Below, piece after piece: positions 1 through 5,039 of a stretch of DNA of 6,377 nt (positions are counted from its first letter, which is position 1; each line of letters begins with the position of its first letter). The translations under genes were made by a program, and so were the position numbers. Source of the stretch: Acidobacteriaceae bacterium. GTDB taxonomy: Bacteria > Acidobacteriota > Terriglobia > Terriglobales > Acidobacteriaceae. Under the pieces are notes generated by a model. The model had not been told where the DNA came from. It searched no databases and saw only the letters and a list, made by a program, of their open reading frames with translations. The stretch is from positions 1 through 6,377 of the forward strand of contig JASHUR010000275.1 of assembly GCA_030039895.1 (NCBI GenBank), written 5' to 3'.

Positions 1-373
1 CTGATCCGAAATTATGCGCAGCCATCTCCGGATAATTCGACAGCGAGGTCTCATCAATATCCAGCACCAGCGCGAGCCTCTCTCCTCGCGGAGCGCTCCG
101 CACTGCCCGCTCCAAATCTGCAATGGCAATGTCATCCTGCTGCGTCAGCGACGCTTCATAACAGCCGCATGTGCACGTGCAGTCGTGATACTTCTTCAGG
201 TCTATCTTCAGCAGCCCCAGATTCTGCGGCTCTCTCGGCGCAGAAACCTGCCCGCGACGCTGCGACGTTGCTGGCTCGTGCTCACTTGCTGGTTTACTCT
301 GCGCCAATGCCGCTCCGGCGCACAATTCCACAACAACTGCGGCGGTCAGGACCGCCGTCACAAACTTCATCAT
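1..373 (-). CDS. Secreted HAD-superfamily acid phosphatase (subfamily IIIB), N-terminal part
   Basis: Only the first 124 residues are present; the gene runs off the left edge. Residues 1-24 form a signal peptide: MMKF start, hydrophobic run, AGAALA followed by Q25, so the product is probably exported. A Ser/Pro/Gln-rich linker follows (about 26-50). At 105-109 the sequence reads DIDET inside LVLDIDETSLSNY, the DxDxT motif of HAD phosphatases in the form typical of the acid phosphatase / class IIIB family (Pfam Acid_phosphat_B). D105 would be the nucleophile and D107 the general acid-base. The expected action is release of phosphate from monoesters outside the cytoplasm; the substrate cannot be told. 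Residues 65-71 hold four alternating cysteines (CTCTCGC). Two ATG codons stand in tandem at 373 and 370. The start lies 7 bp after the stop of the upstream MFS gene, so the two are probably co-transcribed. The later catalytic motifs are outside the window. Confidence 0.85.
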   Translation of the reverse strand, partial: MMKFVTAVLTAAVVVELCAGAALAQSKPASEHEPATSQRRGQVSAPREPQNLGLLKIDLKKYHDCTCTCGCYEASLTQQDDIAIADLERAVRSAPRGERLALVLDIDETSLSNYPEMAAHNFGS

Positions 374-380
374 TTCTTTT

Positions 381-1634
381 CTATACCCTCAGCGCTGCTT
401 CCGCTGGCGCGTCTTCGCTCACCTTCGGCAGTCCCTTCTTCACCAGCAGCAGCAACGGCAACAATGCCACCGCGCTCGCCAGCGCATCCACCAGGAATAG
501 CCCCTGCACACCGAAGTGCTTGTATCCCTGCCCATCCGCCCACGTCATATACACCACCGCTGCGTTGATCGCCGCTGTAAACAAGGCCAGCTGTGTGCTC
601 GCCACCGCGCTCTTGTTCCCCACCAGTTGGAACCCAAGCGCGTTGAACGCCGCGTACACCACACCTGTGAACGCGTTATAAATCAGTGCTCCCGCGATAA
701 ACGCTGCCTCCGTGTGGCCCGTCAGCGCCAGTGCCAGCGACACGGCCACGATACCCGCAGCCGCGCTCAGATATAGATATCCGCGATTCACTCTGTCCGC
801 CGCATACCCTCCCGCCAGCGCGCCGATCGCGCTCGCCACCGCGCAGCCCGCGCCCGTCACCAGCACCACCACATGTGGGCTTGTACGGAAGTCCTGTCCC
901 AGCCCCGAAAACAGATTGATCCCTGCCGCTGCACCCACGGGAGCCAGAAACAGCGCAAAACCCGTCAGGCACTCCCGAGTCGTGCACGCCTTCCATGTAG
1001 TCCGCCGCGCATCCGTAAACACCTGGATGAACGTAAACGACGACCGTCGTGGCTCCGGAAACGCCAGCGTAACCAGTACGCCCAGCACAATCACAGCTGC
1101 CAGTCCCACGCCCAGCCACTGCAACTTGAAATAGGACGCCAATGACATCACCGCCAGCGATCCCAGAGCCCCGCCGCCCAGGTTCGCCACATTCGTCCAA
1201 CCGGACACAGACCCGCGCATGTGGTCCGGCAAAAACTCCGCCAGCCATCCATTCGCGGCGTTGCCATACATTACGATCGCCAGCTCGCCCATCAACAGCA
1301 GCGCCGTCGTCAGCGCCAGCCGCCCCGGCGAAAACACCCCCAGCGCCAGCGCCAGGCACACCGCCGCCACCGTAGCCGTTAGCCAGCAATACGCGCGCCG
1401 CGTCAGTCCCGTATCCAACACCGGACACAGCGTCCAGCCCCAGAACGTCGGCGACATCACAATCGCGCTCGTCTCTGCCACGCGGTCCAGCGGAATACCC
1501 TGCCTTGTCAGAAGAAACGGCAGCGCCGTGATCGTGAAACCGACCACCAGCCCGAACGGAAAAATCACCATCCCCGCCAGCCACGCTGGCGGAACTCGTG
1601 TTTTTACGTCAGTCCCCTCACCCAACCCATTCAT
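381..1634 (-). CDS. MFS transporter, about 12 membrane segments, substrate unknown
   Basis: An inner-membrane carrier of the major facilitator superfamily. From the ATG at 1634 it has 417 residues, normal for the family, with about 12 hydrophobic segments. Each half carries a degenerate motif-A loop: LDTGLTRR after segment 2, and GGYAADRVNRG in the second half, where the fit is better. The segment GWTNVANLGGGALGS, between segments 4 and 5, recalls the AmpG/PAT-like branch of MFS carriers; this is a recollection of family character, not a search result. The reading frame stays open upstream to a TTG at 1664. I prefer the ATG because it places a short polar N-terminus before membrane segment 1, but its ribosome site is poor: an AGGGGAG lies 16 nt upstream (1657-1651). 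The phosphatase gene follows after 7 bp, so the carrier might import a product of that enzyme; this is inference. Substrate is unknown. Confidence 0.88.
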   Translation of the reverse strand: MNGLGEGTDVKTRVPPAWLAGMVIFPFGLVVGFTITALPFLLTRQGIPLDRVAETSAIVMSPTFWGWTLCPVLDTGLTRRAYCWLTATVAAVCLALALGVFSPGRLALTTALLLMGELAIVMYGNAANGWLAEFLPDHMRGSVSGWTNVANLGGGALGSLAVMSLASYFKLQWLGVGLAAVIVLGVLVTLAFPEPRRSSFTFIQVFTDARRTTWKACTTRECLTGFALFLAPVGAAAGINLFSGLGQDFRTSPHVVVLVTGAGCAVASAIGALAGGYAADRVNRGYLYLSAAAGIVAVSLALALTGHTEAAFIAGALIYNAFTGVVYAAFNALGFQLVGNKSAVASTQLALFTAAINAAVVYMTWADGQGYKHFGVQGLFLVDALASAVALLPLLLLVKKGLPKVSEDAPAEAALRV

Positions 1635-1817
1635 TTCCGGCAGAAAACCACTCCCCTGCAACAAAAACAGCTCTCAATTCGTATCCTCTCATACGCCGCA
1701 CACAACACAATCTCTCTTTCGCATCGCTCGCCTGTCCCTCATCCGCAAATCAGAAATTCCAGCCCGGCCGCTACCCGGGTTCTGCATTCCCTCTCACGCG
1801 CTCCACAATGTTCCCAG

Positions 1818-1846
1818 TTGCAGCCCACAACCCCTCCGCGTATATT
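1818..1846 (+). promoter_or_regulatory. Possible sigma-70 promoter of the bactofilin gene
   Basis: TTGCAG (1818-1823) and TATATT (1841-1846) are separated by 17 bp. The -10 matches the consensus at 5 of 6 positions; the -35 only at 3 of 6. Transcription would start near 1853 and give a leader of about 34 nt that contains the ribosome site. Spacing and position are good, but the -35 is weak and no expression data are available. Confidence 0.45.
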
Positions 1847-1874
1847 GCGATCAAAGCGCCATCATCACTCCAAA

Positions 1875-1879
1875 AGGAG
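1875..1879 (+). promoter_or_regulatory. Ribosome binding site that fixes the bactofilin start
   Basis: AGGAG, within AAAAGGAG, stands 7 nt before the ATG at 1887. It decides against the upstream in-frame TTG at 1818, which would add 23 basic, low-complexity residues unlike a bactofilin and would sit inside the proposed promoter. Confidence 0.85.
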
Positions 1880-1886
1880 CACCACT

Positions 1887-2291
1887 ATGCCCCCAGCAGA
1901 AGCAACCGCCGCGGCCATCGGCAAATCCGTACAAATCTATGGCGAAGTAAAAGGCAGCGAAGACCTGTTGGTCGACGGAACCATCGAGGGCACCATTACC
2001 CTCAGTGAAAGCCGTCTTACCATCGGCCCCAACGCCCACGTCCAGGCCAATGTCTCCGCCCGCGATGTCGTCGTTCTCGGCGCGCTCACCGGCAACGTCA
2101 TCGCCAGCGGGCGAGTCGAGCTCCGCGCTGGCTCAAACCTCAAAGGAGACATCCGCGCCGGACGCCTCTCCATCGAGGAGAATGCTATCTTCTCCGGCAA
2201 GGTTGATCTTTCCGCGCCGGAGCGTGCCGCCGCCGGCCACGCAGCTACCACGCCAGCCCCTTCCGCCGCCCTGTTCAACGCAACCAATTAG
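1887..2291 (+). CDS. Bactofilin (polymer-forming cytoskeletal protein)
   Basis: A 134-residue protein of the bactofilin family (DUF583). These proteins fold as a right-handed beta-helix and polymerise without nucleotide into filaments that often sit at the inner membrane and help place cell-wall or shape factors. The core spans residues 13-108 and shows the family's short repeating turns: LLVDGTIEGTI at 27-37, LTIG at 44-47, VVVLGALTGNV at 61-71, a Gly-Asp turn (LKGDI) at 85-89 and AIFSGKV at 100-106. Flanks are short: 12 residues before the core and an Ala/Pro/Thr-rich tail from 110. There is no membrane segment, so any membrane contact would be by a short terminal stretch or by partners. 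A strong ribosome site precedes it. The next gene, 72 bp downstream on the same strand, encodes a methyltransferase-fold protein and may share the transcript. The family assignment is firm; the cellular role in this organism is not visible. Confidence 0.93.
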   Translation: MPPAEATAAAIGKSVQIYGEVKGSEDLLVDGTIEGTITLSESRLTIGPNAHVQANVSARDVVVLGALTGNVIASGRVELRAGSNLKGDIRAGRLSIEENAIFSGKVDLSAPERAAAGHAATTPAPSAALFNATN

Positions 2292-2306
2292 CCCATGTAG
2301 CCCATG
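2289..2306 (+). repeat. Perfect 9 bp tandem duplication over the bactofilin stop codon
   Basis: TAGCCCATG occurs twice head to tail (2289-2297, 2298-2306). The first copy begins with the stop codon of the bactofilin gene, so a second in-phase TAG follows three codons later as a backup stop. It is probably a replication-slippage duplication; no function is evident. Confidence 0.85.
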
Positions 2307-2363
2307 AATTTTCGATAAATTGAATGACGAATTACCCCAGATGCAAGGAATCTCAAAGTAAGC

Positions 2364-3020
2364 GTGCTTCGTAATCTCTTTCGCCGCGATCAGGACGAGC
2401 CCAACCGCTCCAGCCGCACCGTGCTCACCGGTCCCCGCATCCCGCGCCACTCCAGCGGATGGGAGGCCATGCTCAAGTACCTTCAGTCTGAGCCCAACCT
2501 CCGCGTCCTCGACATCGGCCCTACTTCCCCGCAGAGCATTAACTTCCTCACCGGCCTCGGCCATAGTGTTTACATGGCTGATCTGGTCCACGAGTCCCTC
2601 ACCGGCACTTGGACCCGGCCGCCTGAAGAAGAAGGCGGCCCTCCCGGCTTCGACGTCCCCGGCTTCTTCGAGCAAAATCTCAACTTCGGCGGTCGCGAGT
2701 TCGACGTAGTCCTCCTCTGGACCACTCTTGACTACGTTCCCCAACCCCTCGTTCAGCCGCTTATCGAGCATCTCCAGAACAACGTCCACCCCCTCGGACG
2801 TATCCTTGCCATCTTCCACTCCAAAGCCACTGGGCCAGACACAGCCTTCTGCCGCTATCACATAACGGCTACCGCAACGGTGGAAATGCAGGAAGCCGAG
2901 CCCCACCCCATCCAGCGCGTTTATACCAACCGCACGATTGAAAAGCTATTCTCCAACTTCAGCAACTACCGCTTCTTCCTCGCCAAAGACAATCTCTACG
3001 AGGTCATCCTTACTCGCTAG
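2364..3020 (+). CDS. Methyltransferase-fold protein (class I, SAM-dependent-like), function unknown
   Basis: A 218-residue soluble protein. Residues 47-52 (RVLDIG) look like motif I of class I methyltransferases, HSVYMADL at 67-74 like the second strand with its acidic residue (D73), and FDVVLLWTTLDYV at 113-125 like motif IV. The glycine loop is incomplete: after D50-I-G52 comes PTSP instead of the usual GxG, so cofactor binding is uncertain. The first 35 residues are basic and polar; the C-terminal part (about 180-218) has strands but no motif I recognise. The start is GTG at 2364: the frame is closed by TGA at 2325 and holds no ATG or TTG between. AAGGA at 2345-2349 is rather far from the start (14 nt). 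It lies 72 bp after the bactofilin gene and is probably co-transcribed with it. Its stop overlaps that of the convergent radical SAM gene. It could be an active methyltransferase with an unusual loop, or a non-catalytic relative. Confidence 0.75.
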   Translation: MLRNLFRRDQDEPNRSSRTVLTGPRIPRHSSGWEAMLKYLQSEPNLRVLDIGPTSPQSINFLTGLGHSVYMADLVHESLTGTWTRPPEEEGGPPGFDVPGFFEQNLNFGGREFDVVLLWTTLDYVPQPLVQPLIEHLQNNVHPLGRILAIFHSKATGPDTAFCRYHITATATVEMQEAEPHPIQRVYTNRTIEKLFSNFSNYRFFLAKDNLYEVILTR

Positions 3021-4123
3021 CTTGCGCGGGCCCTGCTCAGATCGTCCTTCACTAACATAGATCCCGGTCCGAGACGTCCCGGAAGCTCCGGCCACAGCTC
3101 ACCCTGTTCCGGGACCGCTGTTTTTGCCCAGGCGATCTGGCTCACTGTGCCTTCCTGGAACCGCCGGGCCAGTCCATACCGCCGCGTCACCGCTGCCACC
3201 ATATCTCCCACTCGCTTCTGGTACGCCTTTGACACGAAGGCCTCCGTATCGTATCGCTTCGCATAGCTGGCCTCCAGTTCAGGAAAATGTTCGTGAATGA
3301 AGTTCATGAATGTCCCCTTCGAACACGGCTTCAGGAAAAGCGGCGAGGCGGAGAGAAAGCTCGCCCCTGCTTCGCTTGCCAGCCTGCACATTGCATCCAG
3401 CGCCTGCGCGTTGTCCGTAATCCCCGGCATCAGCGGCGAGCACAGTATCCCCACTCGCAGCCCGGCCTGCCGCAGCCTTCGCACTGTGCGGAAGCGCAGA
3501 TCCGGCCGCGGCGCGCGGGGCTCCAGAATGCGTGCCAGCTCCACATCTGGAGTCGTAATCGTAATGTGCAGCACCAGGCTGCTCCGCTCCGCAATCCTCT
3601 GCAACAGGTCAATGTCCCGCTCAATCAGGGTCGACTTGGTCACTACCCCGATCCGCAGCCCACTGTGCTCCGCCAGCACCTCCAGAATCGATCGTGTCAC
3701 TCGCGCCCGCCGCTCAATCGGCTGCCACGGGTCCGTCGCCGTCCCCAGAGCAATCTCCTCGCCCGCGCGCAATCCACGCATTTCCTGCCGCAGCAGCCAT
3801 GCCGCATTTTGCTTGACGTAAATCCTGCGCTCAAAATCCGCCGGATCTTTCATCTCCATGAATTCATGCGTGTATCGCGCATAGCAGTAGCGGCATCCAA
3901 ACTCACAGCCACGATAAGGATTGATGCTCTTGGCGAACCATAACCCGCGACGCGAAACCGACCGGTTCAGCAGCGATCGGACAGGAAGCGTGCGAAATTC
4001 GACCATGTATCCTTCCCCCGCCGCCTCGCCGCAAGCGGCTGCCTTCGCGATCCCCTTCAATGCGGGAATAGCCGAGTTCAGAATGGGAAACAGTGATTTA
4101 AGTTTCGTATTTTCTTCGCCCAT
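3017..4123 (-). CDS. Radical SAM protein of the SplB-like group (COG1533)
   Basis: A 368-residue iron-sulfur enzyme. INPYRGCEFGCRYCYAR at 67-83 contains the CxxxCxxC cluster motif (C73, C77, C80) that binds the [4Fe-4S] centre and splits S-adenosylmethionine. GTATDPWQPIE at 127-137 and VVTKSTLIERD at 160-170 are typical of the SplB/Rv2578c/PA0069-like group, which resembles spore photoproduct lyase but mostly has no proven substrate. Since this is not visibly a spore former, DNA photoproduct repair should not be assumed. The C-terminal part (about 270-330) is helical and conserved in character. The start is uncertain: ATG at 4123 has a poor ribosome site, while the ATG at 4006 (residue 40) is preceded by a purine-rich GGGGGAAGGA 3 nt upstream and would begin MVEFRTLPVRS, just ahead of the core. 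The gene ends within the stop codon of the convergent methyltransferase-like gene and is divergent from the hydrolase gene. Confidence 0.9.
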   Translation of the reverse strand: MGEENTKLKSLFPILNSAIPALKGIAKAAACGEAAGEGYMVEFRTLPVRSLLNRSVSRRGLWFAKSINPYRGCEFGCRYCYARYTHEFMEMKDPADFERRIYVKQNAAWLLRQEMRGLRAGEEIALGTATDPWQPIERRARVTRSILEVLAEHSGLRIGVVTKSTLIERDIDLLQRIAERSSLVLHITITTPDVELARILEPRAPRPDLRFRTVRRLRQAGLRVGILCSPLMPGITDNAQALDAMCRLASEAGASFLSASPLFLKPCSKGTFMNFIHEHFPELEASYAKRYDTEAFVSKAYQKRVGDMVAAVTRRYGLARRFQEGTVSQIAWAKTAVPEQGELWPELPGRLGPGSMLVKDDLSRARAS

Positions 4124-4189
4124 GTCTGCAAGGTACTCTCAAAGCCGGATCACGTCAATCAGTAAGCAGTAAATTATGTAGAATCAATA

Positions 4190-4208
4190 TGATATAGACG
4201 CGATATCA
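4190..4208. promoter_or_regulatory. Inverted repeat TGATAT-N7-ATATCA, possible operator
   Basis: Perfect 6 bp arms (4190-4195 and 4203-4208) flank a 7 bp spacer, AGACGCG. The 19 bp dyad sits at the -10-like sequences between the divergent genes, where a dimeric regulator could act on either. No regulator gene is in the window. A dyad of this length can occur by chance in AT-rich sequence. Confidence 0.3.
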
Positions 4209-4214
4209 ACCATC

Positions 4215-4229
4215 TCCAGCCTTGCTGGA
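4215..4229 (+). other. Short hairpin TCCAGC-CTT-GCTGGA in the hydrolase leader
   Basis: A perfect 6 bp stem with a 3 nt loop ends 9 nt before the AAAGGA ribosome site. In the transcript it would be a 5' leader hairpin that could protect the mRNA or affect ribosome access. There is no T-run after it, so it is not an intrinsic terminator. Confidence 0.35.
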
Positions 4230-4238
4230 AAACCATTA

Positions 4239-4243
4239 AAGGA
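4239..4243 (+). promoter_or_regulatory. Ribosome binding site of the hydrolase gene
   Basis: AAGGA lies 9 nt before the ATG at 4253. Another ATG at 4243 overlaps this site but is in a different frame that stops soon, so it is not the start. Confidence 0.75.
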
Positions 4244-4252
4244 TGAAATCGA

Positions 4253-4963
4253 ATGGCACACTGGAAAAATCTGTCGATCACTTGGCTGGGCCACGCCGCA
4301 GTGCACATCACGACCCCCAAAGGGACCGAAATTCTGATCGACCCATTCCTCGAGCACAACCCGAAGTTCCCAAAAAACTACAAGCTCCCTGACCGTCTCG
4401 ATCTCATGCTGCTCACTCACGCGCACATGGATCACATCGCCGACGCCGTCCCCGTTGCCAAAAAGCACCACCCGCAGGTTGTCGGCATTTATGAGCTCGT
4501 CTCTTGGGTTGGCTCCAAGGGCGTAGAGAACATCGTCGGCATGAACCTAGGCGGGTCATTCCAGCGTAAGGACGTCACCGTCACCATGGTCGAAGCGCAT
4601 CACAGCTCCGGCCTTCAGGACGGCGACAAAGTGCTCTACGGAGGAGAGCCGGCTGGCTTCGTCCTCACCATCGAAAACGCCCCCGTGCTCTACCACGCCG
4701 GAGACACCTCACTCTTCTCGGACATGCGGCTCATCAAGGAGCTATATGCGCCGGAGGTCGGTATGATTCCGATCGGCGACCACTACACCATGGGACCGAA
4801 AGCCGCGGCCGTGGCAGCCGGATACCTCGGCCTCAAGACCGTCATCCCGATTCACTACGGGACCTTCCCGCAGCTAACCGGGACCCCCGCAGAGTTCAAA
4901 GAGCACCTCAAAGGCAAGAGCATCGAAGTTCTGGTGCCTCAACCCGGAGAGACGCTTCGCTAA
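4253..4963 (+). CDS. UPF0173-type metal-dependent hydrolase (metallo-beta-lactamase fold)
   Basis: A complete 236-residue cytoplasmic protein of the usual UPF0173 length. The first strand reads ITWLGHAAV (9-17), followed by ILIDPFLEHNP (27-37). The metal site is intact: THAHMDH at 55-61 gives the HxHxDH motif (H56, H58, D60, H61), AHHSSG at 115-120 gives a further histidine, YHAGDT at 147-152 gives H148 and the bridging D151, and IHYGTFP at 200-206 gives the last histidine (H201). YGGEPAGFVL and PIGDHYTMGP are also signatures of this family. It should bind two metal ions and hydrolyse an unidentified substrate; members of the family are widespread and mostly unassigned, and it is not a beta-lactamase in function. 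The ATG at 4253 is supported by AAGGA. It is a single gene, divergent from the radical SAM gene and convergent with the permease. Confidence 0.95.
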   Translation: MAHWKNLSITWLGHAAVHITTPKGTEILIDPFLEHNPKFPKNYKLPDRLDLMLLTHAHMDHIADAVPVAKKHHPQVVGIYELVSWVGSKGVENIVGMNLGGSFQRKDVTVTMVEAHHSSGLQDGDKVLYGGEPAGFVLTIENAPVLYHAGDTSLFSDMRLIKELYAPEVGMIPIGDHYTMGPKAAAVAAGYLGLKTVIPIHYGTFPQLTGTPAEFKEHLKGKSIEVLVPQPGETLR

Positions 4964-5039
4964 AGCATCTTCGACTCGGAAAACACCGTAGGCTTCCAAG
5001 GCAGCGGTAAACATCCTGTCGCTGCGCTCCGTCGCACCG

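Larger units (their letters stand above)
1635..1886. other. Divergent intergenic region between MFS transporter and bactofilin
   Basis: About 250 bp separate two genes read away from each other, so both promoters should lie here. For the rightward gene a promoter-like pair is visible (1818-1846). For the leftward gene I found no convincing -35/-10 pair. The region holds an 8 bp palindrome ACCCGGGT at 1773-1780, part of a possible 7 bp stem (1761-1767 with 1775-1781, one G-T pair). I see no small gene with a ribosome site here; open frames through the region are continuations of antisense frames. Confidence 0.6.
4124..4252. other. Divergent intergenic region, AT-rich, upstream of the hydrolase and radical SAM genes
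   Basis: The 129 bp between the two divergent starts are clearly more AT-rich than the genes around, chiefly 4159-4210. Several -10-like hexamers occur: TATGAT (4188-4193) and TAGAAT (4179-4184) on the plus strand, CATAAT (4178-4173) on the minus strand. None has a good -35 at the right distance, so I do not call individual promoters, although at least one in each direction is expected here. Two inverted repeats are listed separately. Confidence 0.5.

Noticed and set aside
14..681. Plus-strand open frames (14-568 and 169-681)
   Set aside because: Low-complexity Arg/Ser/Pro/Ala translations antisense to the phosphatase and MFS genes; no ribosome site or family motif.
676..1584. Minus-strand open frame of 302 codons inside the MFS gene
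   Set aside because: It is a shifted frame of the transporter, rich in Gly/Ala/Val/Arg and without membrane segments or motifs.
1761..1781. GC-rich stem (AGCCCGG with CCGGGTT, 7 nt loop)
   Set aside because: There is no upstream gene on the plus strand to terminate and no T-run on either side; a stem of this size is expected by chance in GC-rich sequence.
1219..2008. Plus-strand open frames running across the divergent intergenic region into the bactofilin
   Set aside because: They are antisense to the MFS gene at one end and out of frame with the bactofilin at the other; their Ser/Pro/Arg-rich translations show no domain.
2133..2906. Minus-strand open frame of 257 codons
   Set aside because: It lies antisense to the end of the bactofilin and most of the methyltransferase-like gene, both with recognisable motifs; its translation shows no family motif. 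High GC at third codon positions keeps this antisense frame open.
3287..3943. Plus-strand open frames of 218 and 174 codons
   Set aside because: They are antisense to the radical SAM gene, whose cysteine motif and family segments are clear; the translations are Arg/Gln/Pro-rich noise.
4153..4158. TTGACG on the minus strand as a -35 for the radical SAM gene
   Set aside because: The sequence 16-18 bp downstream (TACCTT and neighbours) is a poor -10, and the start would then fall at or within the first ATG.
5001..5025. Inverted repeat GCAGCG / CGCTGC between the hydrolase and the permease as a possible terminator
   Set aside because: The loop is 13 nt and no T-run follows in either direction. 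It might still help stop convergent transcription, but I cannot support a terminator call.
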